Shown: positions 9,043 through 18,284, counted from the first letter of the stretch. The stretch: DNA of 64,000 nt from Acidobacteriaceae bacterium (GCA_003139095.1 PLHW01000072.1:137636-201635), one strand, 5' to 3'. The notes: a model not told the origin generated them from the sequence alone. Numbers and translations are program-made.

Positions 9043-9837
9043 ATGAAAACCAAAGCGTCCTCCTTCGATGCCTCCATCCATCGTGATTCTCTGCCTCAAC
9101 ATCTTCACGCGTATGCCTTGGCCGCCAGCGCCGCCGGAGTCACCATGCTGGCGTTGGCGCAACCCGCCCAGGCCGAGATCGTCTACACGCCTGCCAACGT
9201 CACCATCGGCCCCAATCAGAGTTACGATCTCGATCTCAACAATGACGGCATCGTCGACTTCACGATCGTGAACCAGCTCACGAGCACCGCCTCAAAGTTC
9301 GATTTGAATCTCTTCGTGACGAACCCGGGAGGCGGCAATGCCGTGGCTGCACATAGCGTCAACAGTGGAGGGCTCCCGTGGGCGTACGCGTTCTCCACCG
9401 GATTCCGGATCACCCAGCCGAAACGGCACTTCACCTCCGGCCGCGCCACCATGGCCTGGTCTCGCGGATTCAAAACGTTTGGCTCCGCCTGGGGCGGCAG
9501 TTGGCCCGGAACCTACGGCTTCGGAGGCTACGGCTATCTGGGACTGAAGTTCACAATTAAGGGCAAAATCCACTACGGCTGGGCGCGACTCTATACTGAC
9601 CTCGCTCAGAGCCAGTCAGCTACGTTGACCGGCTACGCCTACGAGACCGTTCCCAACAAGGCAATCAAAACAGGTCAAGAGCAAGGTACAGATGACGGTG
9701 TCGAGCAACCGCATCCCGCAGCTCTCTCGCATCCGCATCGGACGCCCGCGACTCTCGGCCATCTCGCCGCCGGAGCCCCCGCTCTTCCCCTGTGGCGCCA
9801 GAAACAACAGATCGTCCCGCCGCAAGATGCCCCATAA
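9043..9837 (+). CDS. Secreted paralogue array, member 2 (PEP-CTERM-like tail)
   Basis: 264 residues, with a good ribosome site (GAGGGGAAT before the ATG). It has the array's leader and signal block (LHAYALAASAAGVTMLALA), probable cleavage at AQA|EIVY, the acidic loop DLNNDGIVDF, the core YLGLKFTIKGKIHYGWARL and GYAYETVPNKAI, then a spacer and the tail TPATLGHLAAGAPALPLWRQK. It is closest to member 1 in the N-terminal half (both read YTPANVTIG). There are no enzyme motifs. The predicted location is the cell envelope or outside. Confidence 0.82.
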   Translation: MKTKASSFDASIHRDSLPQHLHAYALAASAAGVTMLALAQPAQAEIVYTPANVTIGPNQSYDLDLNNDGIVDFTIVNQLTSTASKFDLNLFVTNPGGGNAVAAHSVNSGGLPWAYAFSTGFRITQPKRHFTSGRATMAWSRGFKTFGSAWGGSWPGTYGFGGYGYLGLKFTIKGKIHYGWARLYTDLAQSQSATLTGYAYETVPNKAIKTGQEQGTDDGVEQPHPAALSHPHRTPATLGHLAAGAPALPLWRQKQQIVPPQDAP

Positions 9838-10072
9838 CTGAGACGCATCGAGTTAGAGAGCGACGACATCAATCCCCCCTCGACCAGGACCGGGGTTTTG
9901 AGCCAGATTCCCATATGGCCCGTACAGCCCCTTGACACGATGCAAGCCTCGTGGTCGAATGTTGGTCCTCTTCAGTACCGGCATTCGGCGAACGCCAGCA
10001 CCACTTGGAAGCACCGAACGTTGGACGAACGGCGGGGATCCATCCCGCATATCAGACAAAGTGAAAGGAATT

Positions 10073-10822
10073 ATGAAAACCGCGCGTTCGCTCAAGCCCA
10101 TCAATTCTCCGGATTTGTTTCAAAAGCACCTTCACATGTATGCCCTCGCCGCCAGTGCCGCAGGAGTGAGCATGCTGGCGCTGGCCTCGCCCGCCGAAGC
10201 CGAGATTATCTACAAATCCGCCAACACCCACATCGGCCTCAATCAGGTCGTCAGTTTCGACCTGAATGGCGACGGCATCGTCGATTTCAATTTCGTGGAC
10301 TTCTGGAGAAACTCGACCGGCGGCGACTCGTTCGGGAATCTCAGCGTCACATACGCTCAGTCAGGGAACGCGGTTATGGGCACCGTCGGCGGCCGTTATG
10401 CTTCCGCCCTCCGCGTCGGCGTGCCCATCGGACCCAATGGCAAGTTCTCGCCCTCCGGATTGATGGCGTGGGGATTCCAACAAACGACTGCTCCCTACAA
10501 AGCCCGTTGCTATGGCCCATGGAAGAGCAAGGCAAATCGCTATCTTGGCCTCAAATTTATGATCAGCGGCGAAGCGCATTATGGCTGGGCACGATTGACT
10601 GAGACTTGTAAAAAGGGCGAGAACACCGCATTGTTATCCGGTTACGCCTACGAGACCATTCCTAACCAGGCCATCACGTCGGGAAAGAAAAAAGGAAACC
10701 TAGAGGACGAGGGTCTGACCGGGTCGGAGTCCACTCCGCAAAGCGTTCCAGTTCCAACCCCAGCCTCATTAGGGATGCTGGCGGGGGGAGCGCCCGCGCT
10801 TAGCATTTGGCGTCGGCAATAG
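10073..10822 (+). CDS. Secreted paralogue array, member 3 (PEP-CTERM-like tail)
   Basis: 249 residues. The ATG at 10073 follows AAAGGAA (10064-10070); an in-frame ATG at 9932 would add 47 residues with no signal-peptide character. It has the array architecture: LHMYALAASAAGVSMLALA signal block, AEIIYKSANTHIGLNQ, acidic loop DLNGDGIVDF, core YLGLKFMISGEAHYGWARL, GYAYETIPNQAI, and tail TPASLGMLAGGAPALSIWRRQ. The 3' half is nearly identical at DNA level to member 4, including a 45-bp perfect match (10528-10572 with 11331-11375). Function unknown. Confidence 0.82.
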   Translation: MKTARSLKPINSPDLFQKHLHMYALAASAAGVSMLALASPAEAEIIYKSANTHIGLNQVVSFDLNGDGIVDFNFVDFWRNSTGGDSFGNLSVTYAQSGNAVMGTVGGRYASALRVGVPIGPNGKFSPSGLMAWGFQQTTAPYKARCYGPWKSKANRYLGLKFMISGEAHYGWARLTETCKKGENTALLSGYAYETIPNQAITSGKKKGNLEDEGLTGSESTPQSVPVPTPASLGMLAGGAPALSIWRRQ

Positions 10823-10863
10823 GGCCAACACTGCCTTACGAAATGGACAAACAGCGGACAATC

Positions 10864-11610
10864 ATGAAGATCTTCGCCCCTTCGTCGAATCCCCTCAACT
10901 CTCCTGATTCATTTCAAGAGCGTCTTCACATGTACGCCCTCGCTGCCAGCGCGGCAGGAGTGGGCATGCTGGCGCTGGCGCCGCCCGCCGGGGCCGAGAT
11001 TATTTACAAATCGGCGAACACGCATATCGGCCTCAATCAGGTCGTCAGTCTCGACCTGAATGGCGACGGCGCTGCCGATTTCAATCTCAAGGATACTTGG
11101 GGTGTCGCCACGGGTGTACTCTACGCCGGTGCCATTTGGGTCGAACCCACTCAGACAGAGAACGCGGTGATGATCCGCGACAACAGTAGTTTCGCTACTG
11201 CCCTTCGGGCCGGAGCCCCAATCGGATCCGATGCTAAGTTCACTTCATCTTCCAGAGTGCCGATGGTGCAAGGATTCCACGAATATACGAACCCACCCTA
11301 TAAGTGGGGTTGTTATGGCCCTTGGAAGAACAAGGCAAATCGCTATCTTGGCCTCAAATTTATGATCAGCGGCGAGGTTCATTACGGCTGGGCGCGATTG
11401 ACTGAGACTTGTAAAAAGGGCGAGAACACTGCATTGTTATCCGGTTACGCCTACGAGACCATTCCCAACCAGAGCATTACCGCGGGAAGGAAAAAAGGAA
11501 AGCTAGAAGACGAGAGCACCGGGTCGGGTGAGTTCACTCCACAAAGTGTCCCGGCCCCGACGCCCGCCACATTAGGCGCGCTGGCGAAGGGAGCAGCAGG
11601 TAGAAGGTGA
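10864..11610 (+). CDS. Secreted paralogue array, member 4 (shortened tail)
   Basis: 248 residues from the ATG at 10864, chosen because it aligns with member 3's start (MKxxxPxNSPDxFQxxLHMYALAA); other in-frame codons would overlap member 3. The ribosome site is weak (AGCGGA). It shares with member 3 the blocks KSANTHIGLNQVV, YLGLKFMISGEVHYGWARL and an LTETCKKGENTALLSGYAYETIPNQ segment. Unlike the others, its C-terminus stops at TPATLGALAKGAAGRR, so it lacks the ...L-x-x-W-R-R end of the tail motif. It lies 41 bp after member 3 and may be co-transcribed with it. Confidence 0.8.
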   Translation: MKIFAPSSNPLNSPDSFQERLHMYALAASAAGVGMLALAPPAGAEIIYKSANTHIGLNQVVSLDLNGDGAADFNLKDTWGVATGVLYAGAIWVEPTQTENAVMIRDNSSFATALRAGAPIGSDAKFTSSSRVPMVQGFHEYTNPPYKWGCYGPWKNKANRYLGLKFMISGEVHYGWARLTETCKKGENTALLSGYAYETIPNQSITAGRKKGKLEDESTGSGEFTPQSVPAPTPATLGALAKGAAGRR

Positions 11611-11703
11611 GTCAGCAGGTTGAAATAGGTCAAGACCTCATAGAATAGTCTGCCTCAAGACTGCCAGAAGGTGTACAATTTTGTCGCCATTTCCGAGTTG
11701 AGT

Positions 11704-12417
11704 ATGAAAAAACCCGCCAATGTTTCAGAGTCACTTCATCAGCAGTTGCACCTTTATGCCCTGGCCGCAAGCGCGGCAGGGGTAGCCATGCTTGCAATGG
11801 CACCATTGGGCGAAGCAGAGATTATCTACAAACGGGATCAAGTGCATATTGGGGAGAACAGCAGTTATTCTCTGGATGTTAATGGCGATGGCACGGTCGA
11901 TTTCACTATTAGTGTTGGCAGGGGTAGCAGCAGTGGAGGTATGGTGTTGCCCGGCCAAGCAGGGAATGAAGTTGCTCTATCCGCAGGGAGTTATTTTGCT
12001 ACGGCACTTCCTGCTGGGGCCGTAATCGGCCCTAACGCCAAATTTTCCCCTGGTGCTGGATGGTGGATGTTTCTTTGGTATTTCCCAAGCGCCCACTTTG
12101 GAACCTGTTGGGGGCCGTGGGCAGTCGACCCCAATGGCTACCTGGGTCTGAAGTTTATGATTAGTGGCGAAGTCCATTATGGCTGGGCGCGAATGGGCGA
12201 CATTTGTGGTTATCATCATCGATACGTGAACCTAAGAGGCTATGCTTACGAGACGATTCCCAACCAAAGCATCGTGGCAGGAAGCAAGAAAGGTGCGCTA
12301 GAGGACGAGAGCGCGACCGGGCCGGCTGAGTCCACTCCGCAAGCCGTCCCGACGCCGGCCACATTAGGCATGCTGGCAAAAGGAGCGCAGGCACTCGATA
12401 TTTGGCCGCGAGAGTAA
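11704..12417 (+). CDS. Secreted paralogue array, member 5 (PEP-CTERM-like tail)
   Basis: 237 residues from the ATG at 11704; an upstream in-frame ATG at 11671 would add 11 residues. It has the signal block LHLYALAASAAGVAMLAMA, cleavage near GEA|EIIYK, acidic loop DVNGDGTVDF, core YLGLKFMISGEVHYGWARM, GYAYETIPNQSI and tail TPATLGMLAKGAQALDIWPRE, where the usual WRR is WPR. It is the most divergent member in the middle region and has a less C-rich codon pattern. The next gene starts 77 bp downstream but is a different family. Confidence 0.8.
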   Translation: MKKPANVSESLHQQLHLYALAASAAGVAMLAMAPLGEAEIIYKRDQVHIGENSSYSLDVNGDGTVDFTISVGRGSSSGGMVLPGQAGNEVALSAGSYFATALPAGAVIGPNAKFSPGAGWWMFLWYFPSAHFGTCWGPWAVDPNGYLGLKFMISGEVHYGWARMGDICGYHHRYVNLRGYAYETIPNQSIVAGSKKGALEDESATGPAESTPQAVPTPATLGMLAKGAQALDIWPRE

Positions 12418-12494
12418 GTCACTAAGTATCTCCGCGCTCTTCGGCCGAGTGGTGTCTTACTCACAGGCTAGTTATCGCGCCATCGACTTATATC

Positions 12495-14717
12495 ATGCCC
12501 GAAAAGCTAGCCAAAAAAGTCCTCCTCATCGGTTGGGACGCCGCCGACTGGAAAATTATCACCCCCCTCCTCGACCAGGGCCTCATGCCCACCCTCGAGC
12601 ATTTCATCAACCACGGAGTCATGGGCAACCTCGCTACCCTGCACCCCGTTCTCTCTCCCATGCTGTGGAACTCCATCGCCACCGGCATGCGCCCCGACAA
12701 GCACGGCATTCTCGGCTTCATCGAACCCGACCCGCACACCGCCCGCATCCGCCCCGTCACGAGCACCTCGCGCAAGGTCAAAGCCATCTGGAATATCCTC
12801 ACCCAGCGCGGCTACAAAACTCACGTCCTCGGCTGGTTTGCCGGTCATCCCGCCGAGCCCATCAACGGCATCTCCGTCTCCGATCTTTATCCCTATGCCA
12901 CCGGTCCGAAAAGAGAAGACCCGACAAAGAAAGACCCAACCGAAAAAGACTCGCCCGAAAATAACTCGCCAGAAAACGCTCCCCCCGAAAACGACTGGCC
13001 CCTCCCGCCCGGCGCCGTCCATCCCGTCAGCCTCCGCGAAACCTTCGCCGCCCTCCGCATGCATCCAGCCGAGGTCACCGAAGCCGCCATCCTCCCCTTC
13101 ATTCCCCTCGCCGCCCAGATCGATCAGGAAAAAGACAAGGGCCTCGAGTCCTTCGCCAAAATTCTCGCCGAGACCTGCTCCATCCACAACGCCGCCACTT
13201 GGATTCTCCAAAACGAGCCCTGGGATTTCCTGGCCGTCTACTACAACGCCATCGATCACTTCTGCCACGGCTTCATGCACTTTCATCCGCCGCGCATGGA
13301 AGGCATCCCGGAAAACCTTTTCGAAATTTACAAGGACGTGGTCAACGGAGCCTACCGTTTCCACGACATGATGCTCCAGACTCTGCTCGAACTCGCCGGC
13401 CCCGACGCCACCGTCATCCTCGTCTCCGATCACGGCTTTCACAGCGATCATCTGCGCCCGCGCGGCATTCCCCAGGAGCCTGCCGGCCCCGCCGTACAAC
13501 ATCGAAACTTCGGCATCGTCGCTATAAAAGGCAGTAAAGGCGCTCAAATCAAGCAGGACGAAAGAATCTACGGCGCCACCTTACTCGATGTAACTCCCAC
13601 CATCCTCACCTTATTCGGCTTGCCCGTAGGTGATGACATGGACGGCCGCGTCTTAGTCCAGGCCTTCGAACATCCGCCCGAAATCCAGCGAATCCCCAGT
13701 TGGGAGCGGGAGCCGGGCGAGTGTGGAATGCATCCCGGCGATCTCCGCGTCGATCCCGTCGCCGCCCAGGCCGTGCTCCAGCGCTTCGTCGCGCTTGGCT
13801 ACGTTGAAGCGCCCGGCGAAGACGCGGCCAAAGCCGTCGAGTTAGCCATCCGCGAGCAGCGTTACAATCTCGCCCGCGCCTACCTCGACGCCCGCCGCTA
13901 CCGCGATGCTCTGCCTATCTTCGAGGAGTTAGTAAGTAAGTGGCCCGACGAGGCCCGCTTCTCTCAATATCTGGCGCAATGTCTTCTAGCCCTGCGCCGC
14001 CGCAACGAAGCCAAAGCCATTCTCCAGCATTTAATCGACGCTCCACACAAGCCGCCAGCCGAAAAAGACAAAGCAGCCGCTTCCGATCCCGCGCCCCCAG
14101 AAGCGTCTGCCGTAACACCCGCCGTAGCACCCGCTGTAACACCAGCCGAAACAAAACCAGCGGAGACAAAAAAAGACCGTCCCTGGGTCGACCTGATGGT
14201 AGGCATCATTCACTTCGAAGAAGGCGACATGGACGCCGCGCTCGCCAGCCTCTTGAAAGCCGAGCAAAGCGATCCCCGCCTGCCCGACCTACACCTCCGC
14301 ATCGGCGACGTCTATCTCCGCCAAAGAAGATCCGCCGACGCCGAGCGTGCCTTCAAGCGCGCCCTCGAAATCGACAACGACAGTCCGTCCGCGCACCTCG
14401 GTCTAGCCCGCACCCACCTGCGCATGCGCCGCAACGAAGAAGCCGCCGCCGAAGCTCTCCACGCAGTCGGTCTTCAACACTTTCTTCCGCTCGGCCACTT
14501 TTATCTGGGAGTAGCCCTCGCCCGCCTCGGCCATCGCCACCGCGCCGCCCTGGCATTCGAAACCTCCCTCACCATGCTCCCCGGCCTGGTCGCAGCGCAC
14601 CGTTGGCTGGCAACGTTGTATCAGCAACCCGGAGGCGATCCAGAAAAAGCCGCAAAGCACCGCAGCATCTATCTGCAAATCAGGCGCGCCCGCGAAACCA
14701 AAGCAAGCGTGCATTGA
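12495..14717 (+). CDS. AlkP-superfamily phosphodiesterase/nucleotide pyrophosphatase-like protein with TPR domain
   Basis: 740 residues. Residues of about 8-440 form a type I phosphodiesterase domain: metal-binding Asp in LLIGWDAADW, nucleophile region LSPMLWNSIATGMRPDKHGI, and a second metal site in ILVSDHGFHSDHLRP. Residues of about 465-735 contain TPR units (ARAYLDARRYRDALPIFEEL, LRIGDVYLRQRRSADAERAFKRALEI). No signal peptide is visible, so it is probably cytoplasmic or membrane-associated. A 25-residue insert of five pentapeptides (PTKKD PTEKD SPENN SPENA PPEND, residues 143-167) interrupts the catalytic domain, and a TPAV/PAETK-type repeat lies in the TPR linker. Relatives act on phosphodiesters or sulfates; the substrate here is unknown. 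Confidence 0.85.
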   Translation: MPEKLAKKVLLIGWDAADWKIITPLLDQGLMPTLEHFINHGVMGNLATLHPVLSPMLWNSIATGMRPDKHGILGFIEPDPHTARIRPVTSTSRKVKAIWNILTQRGYKTHVLGWFAGHPAEPINGISVSDLYPYATGPKREDPTKKDPTEKDSPENNSPENAPPENDWPLPPGAVHPVSLRETFAALRMHPAEVTEAAILPFIPLAAQIDQEKDKGLESFAKILAETCSIHNAATWILQNEPWDFLAVYYNAIDHFCHGFMHFHPPRMEGIPENLFEIYKDVVNGAYRFHDMMLQTLLELAGPDATVILVSDHGFHSDHLRPRGIPQEPAGPAVQHRNFGIVAIKGSKGAQIKQDERIYGATLLDVTPTILTLFGLPVGDDMDGRVLVQAFEHPPEIQRIPSWEREPGECGMHPGDLRVDPVAAQAVLQRFVALGYVEAPGEDAAKAVELAIREQRYNLARAYLDARRYRDALPIFEELVSKWPDEARFSQYLAQCLLALRRRNEAKAILQHLIDAPHKPPAEKDKAAASDPAPPEASAVTPAVAPAVTPAETKPAETKKDRPWVDLMVGIIHFEEGDMDAALASLLKAEQSDPRLPDLHLRIGDVYLRQRRSADAERAFKRALEIDNDSPSAHLGLARTHLRMRRNEEAAAEALHAVGLQHFLPLGHFYLGVALARLGHRHRAALAFETSLTMLPGLVAAHRWLATLYQQPGGDPEKAAKHRSIYLQIRRARETKASVH
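12921..12995 (+). repeat. 15-bp minisatellite inside coding sequence (5 units)
   Basis: Five in-frame 15-bp units encode PTKKD, PTEKD, SPENN, SPENA and PPEND within the phosphodiesterase domain. The unit length keeps the frame. A similar S-P-E-N-x repeat is found in the ABC ATPase gene at 19220-19318. Confidence 0.85.
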
Positions 14718-14767
14718 CCGTAACCATCGCAAACCATTCTTTGCCGCAAATTCATCGGGAGAGTGCT

Positions 14768-15703
14768 ATGGACGCCATTCCTTATAGCCCTGAGAAAGTC
14801 GATCTCTTCTACCCGGCTCGGAGCGCGAATTTCTTCGCGGCCGGTCTGCCCGGCACGGAAGCGGCACTGTGCGCGCAAATGGCGCGGTTGGCCTACTGCC
14901 GTCCCGAACCATACTTCCAGTTCGATCGGGATCAGATCGCCGCTGCGCTCGCGCCCATCGGATTCACCTGCCAATTCTTCGAGAGCACCGGAACCCCTGA
15001 GGGAGTGGGAACGCACGCCTTTCTCGCGCTGCGCGATGCTCCCGACCCAGGGAAGCTCGCCGTCGTTGCGTTTCGCGGCACGGACGCAGGCGATCCTACC
15101 GACTTGGCCGACGACGCCGAATTCCTCCAATGCGAGTGGCCCCAAGGGGGCCTTGTACATCGCGGATTTGCCGAAGCGCTCGCTCACGTGCTGCCAGCTC
15201 TCAACCCCGCCCTTGACGCGGTTCGAGGCCGCGTTCTGTTCACCGGCCACAGTCTCGGTGCCGCCATGGCGACCCTAATGGCCAGCGCCCGGCGTCCTGA
15301 TTGCCTCTACACTTTTGGTTCCCCCAGGGTAGGTGACCCAGCCTTTGTGGCCACGCTGATCGGAGTGAATAACCGCCGCTTCGTCGATTGCTGCGATATC
15401 GTCACCCGCGTGCCACCCGAATCCTTGCCTCCCAAAGTCGACTACGCTCACTATGGTGTGCCTTATTACATCGACCGCCACCGTTTGATTACTGAGAATC
15501 CTGACGAAGCCTTCATCGCCAACGACCGTCTCGCAGCCCGCGAAGAGTACCTTCTCGAATACGCGTGGCGGGTTGGCAACGTCGCCGTTCGCGATCTCGC
15601 CGACCATGCGATTATCAACTATGTAACAGCCGTAGCCGCGGACGCGTCTCAGCCCAAGCTCGGCGAAGTGGAGACCGGCAGTCCCGGTGCCGCCAGACCC
15701 TAG
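14768..15703 (+). CDS. Class 3 lipase family alpha/beta hydrolase
   Basis: 311 residues starting at the ATG at 14768, preceded by GGGAGA. The reading frame extends far upstream, but that part is a shadow of the TPR gene. The serine hydrolase signature FTGHSLGAAMA gives nucleophile Ser162. Asp210 (DIVTRVPP) and His228 (DYAHYG) fit the class 3 lipase triad. FRGTD (residues 102-106) matches the usual oxyanion strand, and YTFGSPRVGD is characteristic of the family. No signal peptide is seen. It is likely an intracellular or non-classically exported esterase/lipase; the acyl substrate is unknown. It starts 51 bp after the phosphodiesterase gene and could be co-transcribed with it. Confidence 0.88.
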   Translation: MDAIPYSPEKVDLFYPARSANFFAAGLPGTEAALCAQMARLAYCRPEPYFQFDRDQIAAALAPIGFTCQFFESTGTPEGVGTHAFLALRDAPDPGKLAVVAFRGTDAGDPTDLADDAEFLQCEWPQGGLVHRGFAEALAHVLPALNPALDAVRGRVLFTGHSLGAAMATLMASARRPDCLYTFGSPRVGDPAFVATLIGVNNRRFVDCCDIVTRVPPESLPPKVDYAHYGVPYYIDRHRLITENPDEAFIANDRLAAREEYLLEYAWRVGNVAVRDLADHAIINYVTAVAADASQPKLGEVETGSPGAARP

Positions 15704-15914
15704 TTTCGTTTCCCTGCCGTTGTCGTTAGCACGATTCGCCGCAAACCATCGCACTGCCCTGTGCAATCTCTTTCACTTTGACAAGCAGGTCGGAAAGTAG
15801 CACTCTAGCGGCCATCGGGGTGAGGACTCGCGCAGTCCCCAGTACCGCTGCGATCAACTAAGTTAGCACGCCGGCCCTCTCCGCAATTTTATTTAAGGTC
15901 TTTCTTGGAGGACT

Positions 15915-16892
15915 ATGCAGAGAGCATTCACCTTTGCAGTGCTGCTGTTTGCGATCGCATCAACTTCGAATGCAGCCGCTCAGGCTCCCGCTGTCCGGCA
16001 CAACACCTGGACCAGCGGCACACCGCTACCGGTGCCCGTTCAATTCACCCAAACTGGTGTGATCAACGGGCTCATCTATGTGGTTGGCGGGTTTAACAGC
16101 AACGGGATTGTCGGTAATAACCAGATTTATAACCCAGCCACGAACACCTGGAGTTCGGGAGCTCCTATGCCCGATCCGACTGGTTACGGCACGAGCGCGG
16201 TGGTCAAGAACATTCTGTACGTTATCGGCGGGACAAGCCAAAGCGCTAACCAGGAAACCGGCGCGGTGTGGGCCTATGATCCCACGACGGACACCTGGAC
16301 CGAGAAATCGCCAATGCCGACCGCGCGGGGAGGCACAGGGACCGCGGTGGAGAAAAACATCATTTATGTTATCGGCGGTAACGGCAACGATGAATCTCGG
16401 CTCACCAACGTCGAGGCCTATAACCCCGCCAAAGACAAATGGACCGAGAAAGCGCCGCTGCTCATCGGAAGATCGGAGCCTTCGGTGGGGTTGCTTAAGG
16501 CTTCGATCGGCGGCAAAGTCGTGCAAACCATCGTGGCCGCCGATGGCTTCACGCCGTCCGGAGATACCGGAGACACGGATGGATATGATGTGTCCACGAA
16601 CACCTGGACCTCGTTGACACCGGACCCGCTCACCCGGAATGAAGCCTGCACGGGAGCCATCGGTGGAAACCTGTACGTGGCCGCCGGCAGCGAGTATGGC
16701 TCAGGATCCAGCACCGAGAACGACGTCTATAACCTGGCGACGAATGGCTGGACTACGTTGGCCTCATCTCCACAATCTGTGTCCGATCCGGGCTCTGCCG
16801 TTTACAAGAACACCCTTTATTGCTTTGGCGGTGGAAATAATACTGGCGGGGGAGATACGGTCTACAACTACGTTCAGATTTATCATCCCTAG
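15915..16892 (+). CDS. Secreted kelch-repeat beta-propeller protein
   Basis: 325 residues with a strong GGAGG ribosome site just upstream. A signal peptide (residues 1-22, ATSNAAAQA) is followed by about six kelch motifs of the form NTWTSGAPMP, then xxxxxxxxNxIYVIGG. This predicts a single six-bladed beta-propeller that binds proteins or sugars outside the cell. No additional domain or anchor is present. The gene stands alone, with about 210 bp of non-coding DNA before it and over 600 bp after it. Confidence 0.88.
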   Translation: MQRAFTFAVLLFAIASTSNAAAQAPAVRHNTWTSGTPLPVPVQFTQTGVINGLIYVVGGFNSNGIVGNNQIYNPATNTWSSGAPMPDPTGYGTSAVVKNILYVIGGTSQSANQETGAVWAYDPTTDTWTEKSPMPTARGGTGTAVEKNIIYVIGGNGNDESRLTNVEAYNPAKDKWTEKAPLLIGRSEPSVGLLKASIGGKVVQTIVAADGFTPSGDTGDTDGYDVSTNTWTSLTPDPLTRNEACTGAIGGNLYVAAGSEYGSGSSTENDVYNLATNGWTTLASSPQSVSDPGSAVYKNTLYCFGGGNNTGGGDTVYNYVQIYHP

Positions 16893-17513
16893 GGTAGTGC
16901 GCCAAACAGATCGACGTTTATAAGTCGTTGGTTTCCAGGTTTCCCCTGTGATCCTCTGTGTCCCCCTTAAAGCCTTTGACTTCCGCGCTGGACGCCAAAT
17001 TCAACCTCGAACCGACTCGAACTATTCGCATCCAATGATTAAATGACTAACTGATTAAATGGCTAACTTGCCGGGTGCTCGAGACAATCGGGTTCCCCAT
17101 TCATTCGCGCACGTTGCGAATGAGTGGGTCTCTTCGTCATGCCCATCACGGCGAATCCCATCTATTAAGAAATTGCAGAAACAGCAAAAATTCTCAGCGT
17201 CCTCTGCGAACTCCGCGGTTGAGATTTTGGCCCGAGCCTGATCGCGAACTGTCTTGCGGGCGTCTGCCGTGAATGCGGAAAGGCCCACGCCAGGGTCCTA
17301 GCCGTCCCCCAATAAGGTCCCAAATTCGCCCAAAAAAGATGCCGTTCCCTATATCACAAAACCCCACCCCGAGGTGTTATTTAAATAGTAAAAAATGAAG
17401 CATCCTGAGGTTAACCAGAACGTTAACCGAGGAATAGCCCGCCACCGCAGCCGCCGCGATCAATAACGGTGAAATGATTCAATGACTAAATGATTAAATG
17501 ACTAAATGCCCAA
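16893..17513. other. Intergenic with short tandem repeats
   Basis: No gene seen. It holds a single CCTCTGTGTCCCCCTTAAAG...TTTGAC unit near 16945-16981, a four-unit octamer tract (AATGATTA/AATGACTA, 17034-17065), and a GCGTCCTCTGCGAACTCCGC segment near 17197-17218 that matches other dispersed fragments (near 40265 and 47915). A five-unit octamer tract occupies 17473-17512, directly after the ABC permease stop codon on the minus strand. Confidence 0.5.
17473..17512. repeat. Octamer tract AATGACTA x5
   Basis: Five 8-bp units (AATGATTC, AATGACTA, AATGATTA, AATGACTA, AATGCCCA) abut the 3' end of the minus-strand ABC permease gene. A sister tract of four units lies at 17034-17065. Confidence 0.8.
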
Positions 17514-18284
17514 CTAGCTGACCGCCTTGTGCCGAAATTGCCGTAACCCCGCCACCAGCAATAAGGTATCGAACCCCACCAGCGCCGCCACCACCCATGG
17601 AAACGACAGGTGCGGAAACTGTGGCACCAGCGTCGCCCGGAATCCCTCGCTGGCATACACCAGGGGGTTAATTAACACCACCTTCGCCAAAATAGGGAAC
17701 TTCGCCAGCGCGCTCCAGGGATAATACGTGCACCCGAAAAAGATCATTGGAGTCATCACCATAGAGAACATCAGCCCAATATGCTGCTGGTCCACGCTGC
17801 ATCCCAAGGCCAGTCCGCCAGAGGCAGAAAATCCCGCCACCAACACCGTAACCATAGCAAACAAAAGGGGATTCACAATGTGCAACTCCAGCCCCGGCCG
17901 CAAAATCAGCCACGCCATCGGAATCACCATCAGCCCCGCCAGCACCGCCTGGATCAGCCCATAAATCACTTTCTCAATCGCCACCCACGAAATGTCGATC
18001 GGCGCTAGCAGCCGATCTTCAATCTCCCGCGTGAACTGGAACTCCCCAATCAGCGGCATTGCCACCGCCCAAACCCCGGTAAATACCATACTGATCGCCA
18101 TAATCCCGGGCAGCAACAAACTCTTGTAAGCCGCTGGCAAATAACCGCTTCCAACCATCACGCGCCCAAAAATAAAGACAAATAGCAGCGGCTGCAAAAA
18201 CGTCTGCAGCAGCAGCGGAATCAAATTCCGCCGCGCTACATGCGCATCCCGCGCCAGCAATGCCAAAAACGCCGTAATGTTCAT
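17514..18284 (-). CDS. ABC-2 type transporter permease
   Basis: 256-residue membrane protein with about six transmembrane segments. It matches ABC-2 permeases that pair with a separate ATPase for export of drugs, polysaccharides or other substrates (LLQTFLQPLLFVFIFG, LLPGIMAISMVFTGVWAVAMPLI, MTPMIFFGCTYYPWSAL). The conserved cytosolic coupling segment EFQFTREIEDRLLAPI is present. The start codon overlaps the ATPase stop as ATGA (18281-18284), implying translational coupling. A longer frame running upstream is a shadow of the ATPase gene. The substrate cannot be inferred. Confidence 0.9.
   Translation of the reverse strand: MNITAFLALLARDAHVARRNLIPLLLQTFLQPLLFVFIFGRVMVGSGYLPAAYKSLLLPGIMAISMVFTGVWAVAMPLIGEFQFTREIEDRLLAPIDISWVAIEKVIYGLIQAVLAGLMVIPMAWLILRPGLELHIVNPLLFAMVTVLVAGFSASGGLALGCSVDQQHIGLMFSMVMTPMIFFGCTYYPWSALAKFPILAKVVLINPLVYASEGFRATLVPQFPHLSFPWVVAALVGFDTLLLVAGLRQFRHKAVS

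Noticed and set aside
13940..14767. Upstream extension of the lipase reading frame
   Set aside because: It is a basic, Ser/Pro/Arg-rich shadow of the TPR gene; the lipase homology starts at 14768 with a ribosome site.
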